Positions 26,992-34,339 of a stretch of 64,000 nucleotides of DNA are shown piece by piece. Origin of the DNA: Desulfuromonadales bacterium (GTDB lineage Bacteria; Desulfobacterota; Desulfuromonadia; Desulfuromonadales; BM103); assembly GCA_027065695.1 (NCBI GenBank), contig JAMONP010000097.1:1-64000 (forward strand). The letters run 5' to 3'. The notes beneath the pieces were generated by a model. The model was given only the letters and a program-made list of their open reading frames with translations. It made no database searches and was not told the origin of the DNA. The stretch's first letter is position 1, and the number at the start of each line of letters is the position of its first letter. A program made the position numbers and the translations under genes.

Positions 26992-27534
26992 ATGCTGCGC
27001 GATCGATTCGATCAATTGATGATGGCCTCTCTGGTGGTTGTGCTGCTTTTTATGGTCGTGGTCATGGTTGGTGCTGGCCCGGATGAATACAATCGTGAGA
27101 ACTCCGCCATCAGCCGGCACCTGGAGCGTGAAAGGCTTTACAAGGCCCGTGTGGCCTTTATTGAGCGGCACTTCAGTCCGGTGATTGCTCTGCGTGACAG
27201 CGGTGCGTTGCCGGAAGCTTTGCTTAAACTGGAGGAATTACAACGAACCCTTCCTGGTGAAGCTCATATTGACTTACTGAGTGGTGATATCCTGTTGCGT
27301 ATGGGGCAGTTTGATCGTGCCCTGACAAAGCTTGCTGCGGCAGTGAGAAGAAACGCGGATTACGTGGATGCTGCCAGCCCCCTCAGTCAGAGGCCTCTAC
27401 TTGAATCTGCTGTCACGGAGGGCTTACCTCTGGTTCGTGATCGTCTGCGCTCTCAGCCTGATAGCCGATCTGTGGCACAGGTAGTGAAAGATGGATACTA
27501 CCTGCAAAGTCGTCTTGCCGGAGGCTGCGAATGA
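26992..27534 (+). CDS. Membrane-anchored TPR-like protein
   Basis: 180 residues from the ATG at 26992 (AGGAG upstream). One N-terminal membrane helix (MASLVVVLLFMVVVMVGAG) and then helical repeats (ALLKLEELQRTLPGEAHIDLLSGDILLRMGQFDRALTKLAAAVRRN), consistent with one or two TPR units. The protein ends in GGCE. It overlaps the transporter gene by 4 bp (ATGA). Probably a periplasmic docking protein of the cluster. Confidence 0.7.
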   Translation: MLRDRFDQLMMASLVVVLLFMVVVMVGAGPDEYNRENSAISRHLERERLYKARVAFIERHFSPVIALRDSGALPEALLKLEELQRTLPGEAHIDLLSGDILLRMGQFDRALTKLAAAVRRNADYVDAASPLSQRPLLESAVTEGLPLVRDRLRSQPDSRSVAQVVKDGYYLQSRLAGGCE

Positions 27535-28601
27535 GCTCGTCATTGCATGACCGCCATTTCTGGATTGTTATTGCTGCTGGTACCGGGCTCGGCATCTTGG
27601 GAGTTCTCCTGGCTGTGTGGGGCAATCCACTGAACAGCGGTATCTGCGTCTCCTGTTTTATCGAAAATTCATCTGGAGCACTTGGTCTACACAATAACGC
27701 GCGGATGCAATACCTGCGGCCGGAACTGATCGGCTTTGTCCTCGGTTCGGTTGTTTGTGCATCGATGTTTAGGGAATTCCGTTCGCGAGGAGGGAGTGCG
27801 CCGTTGGTACGCCTGGTGTCCGGTATCTTTCTGATCGTCGGCAGCGCCGTCTTCATTGGTTGTCCGATCAAGCTTTTTCTCAGGTTCACCGCTGGTGACT
27901 TGACCTCCATAGCTGGGATCTTTGGCTTGATTGCCGGGGTATGGGTGGGATTGCAAGGACTCTCACGTGGGATCGACTTGGGCCGAGCTAAAGATGAACG
28001 CGGCGCTGCCGGTCTGCTGATACCTGCTGGTTTTGTTTTGCTACTCATCTTTCTGTTGGCACGTCCGGCATTTATAATCTTCTCGGAACGTGGCAGCGCA
28101 GCGCAACATGCACCCCTGGCGGTTTCACTCCTGGTGGGTTTGCTGCTAGGTGCGCTTGCCCAGCGCAGCCGTTTCTGCATAACCGGCAGTGTCCGCGACA
28201 GCTTATTGATGGGCAGTCGCAGCCCACTTTTCTGGGGATTCATTGCTTTTCTTGTCAGCGCTTTCGGGACCAACCTGGCGGTGGGCCGTTTCTCCTTTGG
28301 CCTCTATGGACAACCGGGTGCGCACCTTGAATATCTCTGGAGTTTTTTCGGTATGCTGTTGGTCGGCTGGTTGTCTGTACTGATCGGCGGTTGCCCCTTC
28401 CGGCAACTGATCAAAGCCGGGGAGGGTGATACCGACGCAGGCCTGGCCGTGGTCGGTATGTTGCTCGGTGGTGGTTTGGTTCAGTCCTGGGGGATTGCGG
28501 CAACGGCTGCCGGTGTTTCTCTGACCGGTAAAGTGTCTGTGCTGGTTGGGCTGGCTTTTGTCCTGCTGCTCAGTCTGCTTTTTCGCGATCGAACTGCTTA
28601 A
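27531..28601 (+). CDS. YedE/YeeE-family sulfur- or selenium-compound transporter
   Basis: 356 residues, about nine to ten membrane helices in two similar halves. Conserved Cys positions of the family are present: GICVSC early, FIGCPIK, RSRFCITGS and IGGCPFRQL. YeeE imports thiosulfate; YedE proteins are proposed selenium transporters because they neighbour selenium genes. Here the gene is followed by a peptide-modification locus and a cysteine desulfurase, so sulfur or selenium supply for that pathway is the most economical idea; the substrate is inferred. Confidence 0.88.
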   Translation: MSSSLHDRHFWIVIAAGTGLGILGVLLAVWGNPLNSGICVSCFIENSSGALGLHNNARMQYLRPELIGFVLGSVVCASMFREFRSRGGSAPLVRLVSGIFLIVGSAVFIGCPIKLFLRFTAGDLTSIAGIFGLIAGVWVGLQGLSRGIDLGRAKDERGAAGLLIPAGFVLLLIFLLARPAFIIFSERGSAAQHAPLAVSLLVGLLLGALAQRSRFCITGSVRDSLLMGSRSPLFWGFIAFLVSAFGTNLAVGRFSFGLYGQPGAHLEYLWSFFGMLLVGWLSVLIGGCPFRQLIKAGEGDTDAGLAVVGMLLGGGLVQSWGIAATAAGVSLTGKVSVLVGLAFVLLLSLLFRDRTA

Positions 28602-28779
28602 GGACTCAAAAACTAAAGACAAATTAGATTCTGATTGCGGCTAAATAAAAGGTTTTGCTTTTGCTTAATCAGCGTTCATCAGATCAATTGCCTCAAGGCA
28701 CCTACTTCTGGCAGCGTCCCATTGTTTGTCGTCTTCAAGGGGCTTAAAAGTTGTTTTCAGTGTTGAAAGGATAGAGCTT

Positions 28780-29094
28780 GTGAATAAACCCTTACGTAAT
28801 CCGGAGATCGTCTGGCGGGTCGAAAAGCGTCGTCAGGCGGAGGTCCTGAAAGCCCTGGAAACAGGCGAGGATGTTGCAGACACTGGCACGGTAATTCTTC
28901 TGCTGTCAGGTATGATGCATCAACTCAACCTGATTGGCGGTATGATCTGGGAGCAATGTGACGGACAGAAAACTCTTGCAGATATTGCCGGAGAACTGGC
29001 AAAGGAATTCTCTGTGGAACAGGCAGAAGTCGAGTCTGATGTTGCCGAGTTTGTCGCTGATCTGGCAGAGAGAGGCTGGTTGATTAATGAGTGA
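28780..29094 (+). CDS. PqqD-like peptide chaperone of a GeoRSP-type system
   Basis: 104 residues from GTG 28780, which has AAAGGA about 8 bp upstream; upstream codons to 28726 look non-coding. Features: PEIVWRVEKRRQAEVLKALE, then the PqqD core LLLSGMMHQLNLIGGMIWEQCDGQKTLADIAGELAKEFSVEQAEVESDVAEFVADLAERGWL. PqqD proteins or domains bind the leader of a precursor peptide and present it to a radical SAM enzyme. The order PqqD, radical SAM/SPASM, SPASM-only is the composition I recall for the Geobacter GeoRSP genome property. Overlaps the radical SAM gene by 8 bp. Confidence 0.85.
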   Translation: MNKPLRNPEIVWRVEKRRQAEVLKALETGEDVADTGTVILLLSGMMHQLNLIGGMIWEQCDGQKTLADIAGELAKEFSVEQAEVESDVAEFVADLAERGWLINE

Positions 29095-30088
29095 AGTAAC
29101 GGAAATGTTCTCTGCGCCGTTGACCTTTAACTGGACGCTCTCTTATCGTTGTAACTTTACCTGCGATCATTGTTATAGCCGTGACGAAGAGTGCCCGGAA
29201 CTGATAACAGATGATCTCAAAAGGATCGTCGATATTCTGGTTGAACAGCAAGTGCCCTTTATCAATTTCGGTGGTGGTGAACCGCTAATCTGCAAAGATC
29301 TTTACGAAATCGCTGAATATGCCTCGAAGTCCGGACTGAATGTTTCAATGAATAGCAACGGCTGGCTGCTTGATGAGGCCGCTGCCCAGCGGCTCAAGGA
29401 TGTAGGTTTTAAAAGTGTCGGTATCAGCATCGACAGTTTTGAGCCGTCTCTTCATGATGGTTTCCGTAATATGCCAGGATCATTCGAACGAGCGGTGCAC
29501 GGGCTTGATGCTCTGCACAAGGTTGGCCTGAAGAGTACCATGAGCTCTGTTATCTCGCGCATCAATTACCAGGCCTTTCGAGAACTGCTCGATCTGGCTC
29601 GTGATCACGGTGTCGGTCAGGTGTACCTGCACAATTTTAAATGCAGCGGTCGTGGTTTTAAGAATCGTGAAGATCTCGATCTTACCCCTGAAGAGTGGCA
29701 AGCTTTCTATCTTGAAGCTCTTGCTGTCAAACACCAGACCAAAGATCTGAAGATCTCTTTTGACGATCCGGTGATTGCCTCACTACCAGAATACCAGGAA
29801 AAAACCATGGTCAAGGGCAGCAGTTGCGGTAAACTTTCGCTGCATTTGCAGCCGAATGGCGACATTACCCCATGTGGTTTCATTCCTGTCGTGGTAGGTA
29901 ACATCCTGAACGATGATTTCGAATCGATCTGGTTTGATTCGCCGGTTCTCAAGGCGATGCGCAGTAAGGAAGCCACCGGCAAATGCTCCGGTTGTGCAGC
30001 TTTTGACGACTGTCAGGGGGGATGTACTGCGCGTGCTTTTGCGACGACGGGTGATTTTAATCAGCCTGATCCGCATTGTTGGAAATAA
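29087..30088 (+). CDS. Radical SAM/SPASM peptide-modifying enzyme (GeoRSP type)
   Basis: 333 residues. CNFTCDHC (residues 22-29) is the CX3CX2C site for the SAM-binding 4Fe-4S cluster; FGGGEPL is the following SAM-binding GGE-type motif. The C-terminal SPASM domain has Cys at SSCGK, ITPCGF, GKCSGCAAFDDCQGGC and PHCW, enough for auxiliary Fe-S clusters. Enzymes of this build install thioether, C-C or other crosslinks, or epimerise residues, in short peptides. The adjacent PqqD-like gene and an 18-residue peptide gene support a RiPP role. The exact chemistry is not readable from sequence. Confidence 0.93.
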   Translation: MSEVTEMFSAPLTFNWTLSYRCNFTCDHCYSRDEECPELITDDLKRIVDILVEQQVPFINFGGGEPLICKDLYEIAEYASKSGLNVSMNSNGWLLDEAAAQRLKDVGFKSVGISIDSFEPSLHDGFRNMPGSFERAVHGLDALHKVGLKSTMSSVISRINYQAFRELLDLARDHGVGQVYLHNFKCSGRGFKNREDLDLTPEEWQAFYLEALAVKHQTKDLKISFDDPVIASLPEYQEKTMVKGSSCGKLSLHLQPNGDITPCGFIPVVVGNILNDDFESIWFDSPVLKAMRSKEATGKCSGCAAFDDCQGGCTARAFATTGDFNQPDPHCWK

Positions 30089-30090
30089 AC

Positions 30091-30250
30091 CCGGGACGCG
30101 GGACGCGGGACGAGGAAATCTTTAGAGCGATAGAGTCACATAAATTACTGTTCTTAAGGGTCGCGTCTACACATTCCACAAAAGATGCAACGTGACGAAG
30201 CAAACAAAAACATCGCTTTTGACTTCCGCGTCCCGCGTAACGCGTCCCGG
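30091..30250. repeat. Dispersed palindromic repeat, copy 3
   Basis: Left arm CGGGACGCGGGACGCGGGACG region at 30091-30114; right arm CCGCGTCCCGCGTAACGCG and GTCCCGG at about 30225-30250; about 105 bp between. It fills the space between the radical SAM gene and the 18-residue peptide gene. Confidence 0.8.
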
Positions 30251-30290
30251 ACTTTAAAAGCGTACCGGATTTTAAGAAAGAAGAACAAAC

Positions 30291-30347
30291 ATGAAAAAAT
30301 ACATCAAACCGCGTATCGTTGGTTCCAGTAACGTCCACCCTTGCTAA
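30291..30347 (+). CDS. Putative RiPP precursor peptide, 18 residues
   Basis: ATG at 30291 to TAA at 30345-30347 encodes MKKYIKPRIVGSSNVHPC. It lies between the radical SAM/SPASM and SPASM-only genes, exactly where a substrate would be expected. It is too short for routine gene callers. A basic, hydrophobic front (KKYIKPRIVG) could be the recognition part and SSNVHPC, ending in a free C-terminal Cys, the modified part; this split is a guess. The ribosome site is weak (AAGAAAGAAG, about 8 bp upstream). Composition and codon choice look like real coding sequence and not repeat. No homology search was possible. Confidence 0.7.
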   Translation: MKKYIKPRIVGSSNVHPC

Positions 30348-30371
30348 GGCTAGCTACCTCACGGTAGTGCC
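30348..30371 (+). other. Hairpin directly after the peptide gene
   Basis: Starting at the base after the stop codon, GGC-tag-CTACC-tcac-GGTAG-t-GCC can fold into a 5-bp stem extended by 3 bp, followed by only CTTTAT. It is too weak for a firm terminator but could protect the short message end or limit read-through into the SPASM gene, so that more peptide than enzyme is made. Confidence 0.4.
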
Positions 30372-30390
30372 TTTATGGTGTCACCCTGAT

Positions 30391-31353
30391 ATGGGTCTCG
30401 ATCTCTTAGATACCCCGGTTCGCTTGACCTGGGATTTTCCTGCCATTGTGAGTGGGGACAGGGCGACCGGACAGTCGGGCGTCAGTTTGCCCGCCATTGC
30501 CAACAGTATTATTGATGGCGGCGTGTTCTTCGTCACCTTGCAAAATGACCCTCTACTGCATCCAGCTGTGGGGGCGGTGCTGAATATCCTGGCGGGTGGT
30601 TGTCAACTCATTATCAACTGTCGCGGCAGTTCTGATGAACTGGCACGGCTCTCACAGCTACCTCAGGCAGGATGTCAGCTACTGCTGGACACTTCAGGTT
30701 TTATTGATGTCAAGCAGAAGCTTGACAGTGACAAGCTTAAGACTACTGTCCAGGCTCTCCGCCGACTGGAATACGAGCCAGTTATCAGCTTGATGCCATT
30801 ACAGGATAATCTCTGCAATATTCCTGATTTACTGCGCTTTTGCAGAGCGCATCAGATCTCTAAATTTAAGTTGCCAAACGCCCATATCGGTGATAGCGTC
30901 CACACTTATTCAACAGATGATTTGCCTCGTTGGCAGAACCTTGACAGCTTTCGGAAAAGCTGGCTGGAATTTGTCAAAGAACCCTGTAAACTACCGGCTA
31001 TGGAAATCCATGACCTCTTCCTCTGGGAGATTATGACTCCAGGCCAACAACAGAATCGCAGTGAATATGGCGGTTGCCAGGCAGGGAATAGTCTCGGCCA
31101 CATTGATGGTCGGGGCGTTGTTCATCCCTGCGCTGCATGGCCGCAGCCACTTGGCAAATTGCCTGATCAGTCATTGGAAGATGTCTGGGCAGGACGTGAG
31201 CGACTGGCTGTGCGTGAGCATGTAGCTCAGACTCCAGGTGGTTGCCTTGGTTGTCGTGACATCGATATCTGTTTCGGCGGTTGCCGAGGCCTGGCTTTTC
31301 AATTGAACCGGTCTGAAAAAGAGCGAGATCTCATGTGCTCCGGACCGCGTTGA
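30391..31353 (+). CDS. SPASM-domain protein lacking the radical SAM cysteines (GeoRSP partner)
   Basis: 320 residues from the ATG at 30391; a GTG at 30367 is an alternative. The N-terminal two thirds look like a degenerate radical SAM barrel (PVRLTWDFPAIVSG, VFFVTLQNDPLLHPAVGAVLNIL, ISLMPLQDNLCNIPDLLRF), but the CX3CX2C motif is absent, so it should not cleave SAM. The C-terminus is a complete SPASM domain: YGGCQAGN, GVVHPCAAW, GGCLGCRDIDICFGGCRG and LMCSG. Such a protein probably forms a complex with the active enzyme and supplies auxiliary clusters or substrate binding. Confidence 0.87.
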   Translation: MGLDLLDTPVRLTWDFPAIVSGDRATGQSGVSLPAIANSIIDGGVFFVTLQNDPLLHPAVGAVLNILAGGCQLIINCRGSSDELARLSQLPQAGCQLLLDTSGFIDVKQKLDSDKLKTTVQALRRLEYEPVISLMPLQDNLCNIPDLLRFCRAHQISKFKLPNAHIGDSVHTYSTDDLPRWQNLDSFRKSWLEFVKEPCKLPAMEIHDLFLWEIMTPGQQQNRSEYGGCQAGNSLGHIDGRGVVHPCAAWPQPLGKLPDQSLEDVWAGRERLAVREHVAQTPGGCLGCRDIDICFGGCRGLAFQLNRSEKERDLMCSGPR

Positions 31354-31411
31354 CAATAATCTTCGACATAAAGGGAACCAGGCTGGACTGGTTCTGGTTC
31401 ATTCATAATAC

Positions 31412-32560
31412 ATGCCTATCTATCTTGACAACGCTGCCACATCTTTTCCCAAGCCATCCCAGGTTACCGAGGCGGTTGAAAGAACTTTACGGCTGAATGC
31501 TGCTAACCCCGGCCGTGGTGGACATCAACTTTCACTTGAAGCCGGTCGACTGGTCATGGAGTGCCGGGAGACCGTAGCCCGATTCTTCGGCATCGGCGAT
31601 GAGACCCGCATTGCATTCACTGCCAACGCAACCGAGGCTATTAATCTTGGCTTGTTCGGTGTCTTGCAACCCGGTGACCGGGTTGTCACTACATCGATGG
31701 AGCATAACGCGGTGATCCGTCCGCTACGGGCATTAACTCAACAGGGTGTTGATGTTGTCCGTGTCATGGCCGATTCTTTTGGCTTTGTTGATCCTGCTGC
31801 GATTCAGCAGGCCTGTCTTTCCGGGACACGCCTGTTGATTGTGAACCATTGTTCCAATGTGACCGGCACTCTTCAGGCGATCGAAGAAATTGGCCCCTGG
31901 TGTCGTAAGCAGGGGATCATTTTTATGGTTGACGCCGCACAAAGCGCAGGCATCTTCCCAATCGATGTTGAAGAAATGGCGATTGACCTGCTGGCGGTCC
32001 CCGGTCACAAATCACTTCTTGGCCCACCAGGGACAGGTTTTCTCTACGTTCGCCAGGGGTTGAACCTGCGGCCTCTGCTTTATGGCGGGACTGGTAACTT
32101 CTCTCAGTCAGAATCACAACCACTTGAGATGCCGGAACGCCTGGAAAGTGGGACCCTCAACACGATAGGCCTGGCTGGACTCAAGGCAGGGATTGAGTTT
32201 CTTGAAGCCATTGGCCTGGATCATGTCCAAGCCCACGATCAGGAACTTCTAGGTCAGTTGATCGATGGCTTGAGCAGCCTTGAAGGTGTTACTCTCTATG
32301 GACCTCTTGGTTCTGAATGGCATGGCGGGGCTATTTCGTTCAATATCAAAAATATTGATGCGGCAATGCTGGGGTTCCGCTTGGACCGCGAATATGGTAT
32401 CTGTTGCCGTGTCGGGCTGCACTGCGCTCCGGTAGCACATGACACTATAGGGACGCTCCCTGAAGGGACCGTCCGTCTCAGCCCTGGATATTTCAATACG
32501 ACTGATGATATCGAACAGACGCTGACGGCACTTCGTACGATCATTGCGACGGAAAGCTGA
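31412..32560 (+). CDS. Cysteine desulfurase-like class V aminotransferase
   Basis: 382 residues. YLDNAATSFPKP at the N-terminus and PLP-lysine motif VPGHKSLLGPPGTGFLYV (Lys about 199) mark the branch of NifS/SufS-like proteins often called the EF2568 family; RVGLHCAPVAHDTIGT carries the catalytic-loop Cys. The enzyme would release sulfur (or selenium from selenocysteine) as a persulfide. Relatives often neighbour selenium genes. It starts 58 bp after the SPASM gene and follows a YedE transporter, so it may feed the peptide pathway or Fe-S assembly of its enzymes. Confidence 0.88.
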   Translation: MPIYLDNAATSFPKPSQVTEAVERTLRLNAANPGRGGHQLSLEAGRLVMECRETVARFFGIGDETRIAFTANATEAINLGLFGVLQPGDRVVTTSMEHNAVIRPLRALTQQGVDVVRVMADSFGFVDPAAIQQACLSGTRLLIVNHCSNVTGTLQAIEEIGPWCRKQGIIFMVDAAQSAGIFPIDVEEMAIDLLAVPGHKSLLGPPGTGFLYVRQGLNLRPLLYGGTGNFSQSESQPLEMPERLESGTLNTIGLAGLKAGIEFLEAIGLDHVQAHDQELLGQLIDGLSSLEGVTLYGPLGSEWHGGAISFNIKNIDAAMLGFRLDREYGICCRVGLHCAPVAHDTIGTLPEGTVRLSPGYFNTTDDIEQTLTALRTIIATES

Positions 32561-32588
32561 GCATGTTTCAAGAAGCTAAGGAGCTGTT

Positions 32589-32876
32589 ATGAAGAAATTG
32601 ATATATTCCCTCATTACATCTGTTCTGGTCATGGTTCTTCTGGTCTCCTGTTCATTGCCTCCGGTTCAGCCGGTAACCCGTATAGATCTGATGCAGACCC
32701 GTGTTTACGACAAGTTTATTATTGATGAATCGCCCGAGGAACTTCTGTACGCCCTGAATACGCGTGGCGAAGTTGTCGTTGAAGGCAAACGCAATATTCC
32801 TGGCAAAAATTTCCCTGTTTTCGTCAAGCTTCTGGCGACCACTGAAGGGGTCCATGTCCTCGAATATGATAGGTAG
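32589..32876 (+). CDS. Small lipoprotein of unknown function
   Basis: 95 residues with a signal and lipobox LLVSC. The mature part (RVYDKFIIDESPEELLYALNTRGEVVVEGKRNIPGKNFPVFVKLLATTEGVHVLEYDR) is a small alpha/beta sequence I do not recognise. AAGGAG lies about 8 bp before the ATG. It is 28 bp from the cysteine desulfurase gene and could be the last gene of that transcript. Confidence 0.65.
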   Translation: MKKLIYSLITSVLVMVLLVSCSLPPVQPVTRIDLMQTRVYDKFIIDESPEELLYALNTRGEVVVEGKRNIPGKNFPVFVKLLATTEGVHVLEYDR

Positions 32877-32947
32877 CCTCCTCTCGGCTCAACCAGTTGC
32901 TTCAGCCAAGATTAGCCCTACAGACTGCCAGGAAGAGTGTCTCTTTC

Positions 32948-34264
32948 ATGAAAAAAACCTTCGTTCTTGATACTAATGTTCTCCTGCATGACCCTCAGGC
33001 TCTCTTCCGTTTTGAAGATAATGATCTGATTATCCCGATAACGGTAATCGAGGAACTCGATCGGTTTAAAAAAGAGCAAAGTGAAACCGGACGTAACGCG
33101 CGGCAATTTTCCCGCATCATGGACGGGCTGCGAGCTAAAGCAAAGCTGGTTGAAGGTGTCGATCTGGAGACTGGTGGTCGTCTGCGGGTCGATCTCTACA
33201 CCGCAGAGCATATGAAGAGCATGCCGCCGGAACTGCGTGGAGATAGTGGTGACAACCGGATCCTGGCAGTAGCCCTGGATGTTAAAAGTCGCTCCAATTC
33301 TGCGGTGATTCTGGTCACTAAGGATACCAACCTGCGCATCAAGGCGGATGTCGTAGGCTTGACGGCACAGGATTACGAATCGGACAAGGTTTCAATCGAA
33401 GAACTCTATTCCGGTACCGCCGAAGTCCACCTCTCACGTGCTGACATAGATCTTTTTTATAGCCAGGGTTTTCTGGATCTTGAAGACGACTTCCTCTCCA
33501 ATCAGGGACTGACGTTGATGGATAAGGATAATCCTTCACATACTGCACTGGCACGTTACAATCGAGCCATGCGTCAGGTTGTACCGTTGCTGCGTACGCC
33601 GAAAGATGGTTTGTGGGGGATTCATTCTCGTAATCGTGAACAGCAGTTTGCCATTGATATCCTGCTGAATGAAGATATCCAGCTGGTGACACTGGTCGGC
33701 AAGGCCGGCACTGGCAAAACTTTGCTGGCGATTGCCGCTGGCCTGTTTAAATCGGCCGATGAAGGCAAGTACAGTCGTCTACTTGTGTCCCGTCCTGTGT
33801 TCCCTATGGGACGTGACCTTGGCTTCCTGCCGGGGGATATTGAGGAAAAACTCTCACCCTGGATGCAGCCTATTTTCGATAACGTTGAACTGCTGTTAGG
33901 TGGTGTAGAAGAGGGTGGAAAACGCAAACGTGGCTACAAAGAACTGGTTGACCTCGGTATCCTCGAAATTGAGCCGCTTACTTATATTCGGGGCCGCTCC
34001 ATTCCGAAACAATACATGATTGTTGATGAAGCACAGAACCTGACCCCACACGAAATCAAGACAATTATTACCCGTGCCGGTGAAGGAACAAAAATAATTC
34101 TGACAGGGGATCCCTACCAGATCGATAATCCTTATATAGACTCCTCTAGCAACGGCCTGACCTACGTTGTTGAAAAGTTCAAAGGCGAAGACCTTGCAGG
34201 TCACGTCACTTTGAGCAAAGGGGAACGTTCGCCTCTGGCTGAATTGGCTGCAAATCTCTTATAA
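32948..34264 (+). CDS. PIN domain-PhoH ATPase
   Basis: 438 residues from the ATG at 32948, where conserved sequence (KKTFVLDTNVLLHDP) begins. PIN-type nuclease domain about 1-150 with acidic residues DTNV, EELDRF, GDNRILAVA and TKDTNLRIKA; PhoH ATPase about 240-430 with Walker A GKAGTGKT, VSRPVFPMGRDLGFLPG and Walker B MIVDEAQNL. This PhoH2-like architecture is linked to RNA binding, unwinding and cleavage. It runs to within 75 bp of tsaD across a repeat. Confidence 0.92.
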   Translation: MKKTFVLDTNVLLHDPQALFRFEDNDLIIPITVIEELDRFKKEQSETGRNARQFSRIMDGLRAKAKLVEGVDLETGGRLRVDLYTAEHMKSMPPELRGDSGDNRILAVALDVKSRSNSAVILVTKDTNLRIKADVVGLTAQDYESDKVSIEELYSGTAEVHLSRADIDLFYSQGFLDLEDDFLSNQGLTLMDKDNPSHTALARYNRAMRQVVPLLRTPKDGLWGIHSRNREQQFAIDILLNEDIQLVTLVGKAGTGKTLLAIAAGLFKSADEGKYSRLLVSRPVFPMGRDLGFLPGDIEEKLSPWMQPIFDNVELLLGGVEEGGKRKRGYKELVDLGILEIEPLTYIRGRSIPKQYMIVDEAQNLTPHEIKTIITRAGEGTKIILTGDPYQIDNPYIDSSSNGLTYVVEKFKGEDLAGHVTLSKGERSPLAELAANLL

Positions 34265-34269
34265 AGGTG

Positions 34270-34338
34270 GCGCGGGACGCGGAATGAGGAACATGTAAAA
34301 GTCTTTCCTCGTTCCGCGTTCCTCGTTCCGTGTACCGC
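34270..34338. repeat. Dispersed palindromic repeat, copy 4
   Basis: CGCGGGACGCGGAATGAGGAAC and the complementary TTCCTCGTTCCGCG-type arm around a short loop; ends 1 bp before the tsaD start, so the tsaD ribosome site is inside the repeat. Confidence 0.85.
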
Positions 34339-34339
34339 T

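Noticed and set aside
28650-28665. GG-N10-GC upstream of the PqqD gene, possible second sigma-54 promoter
   Set aside because: Spacing is right and TTGC is present, but the -24 element is AGGTTTT with no further match; too weak to list.
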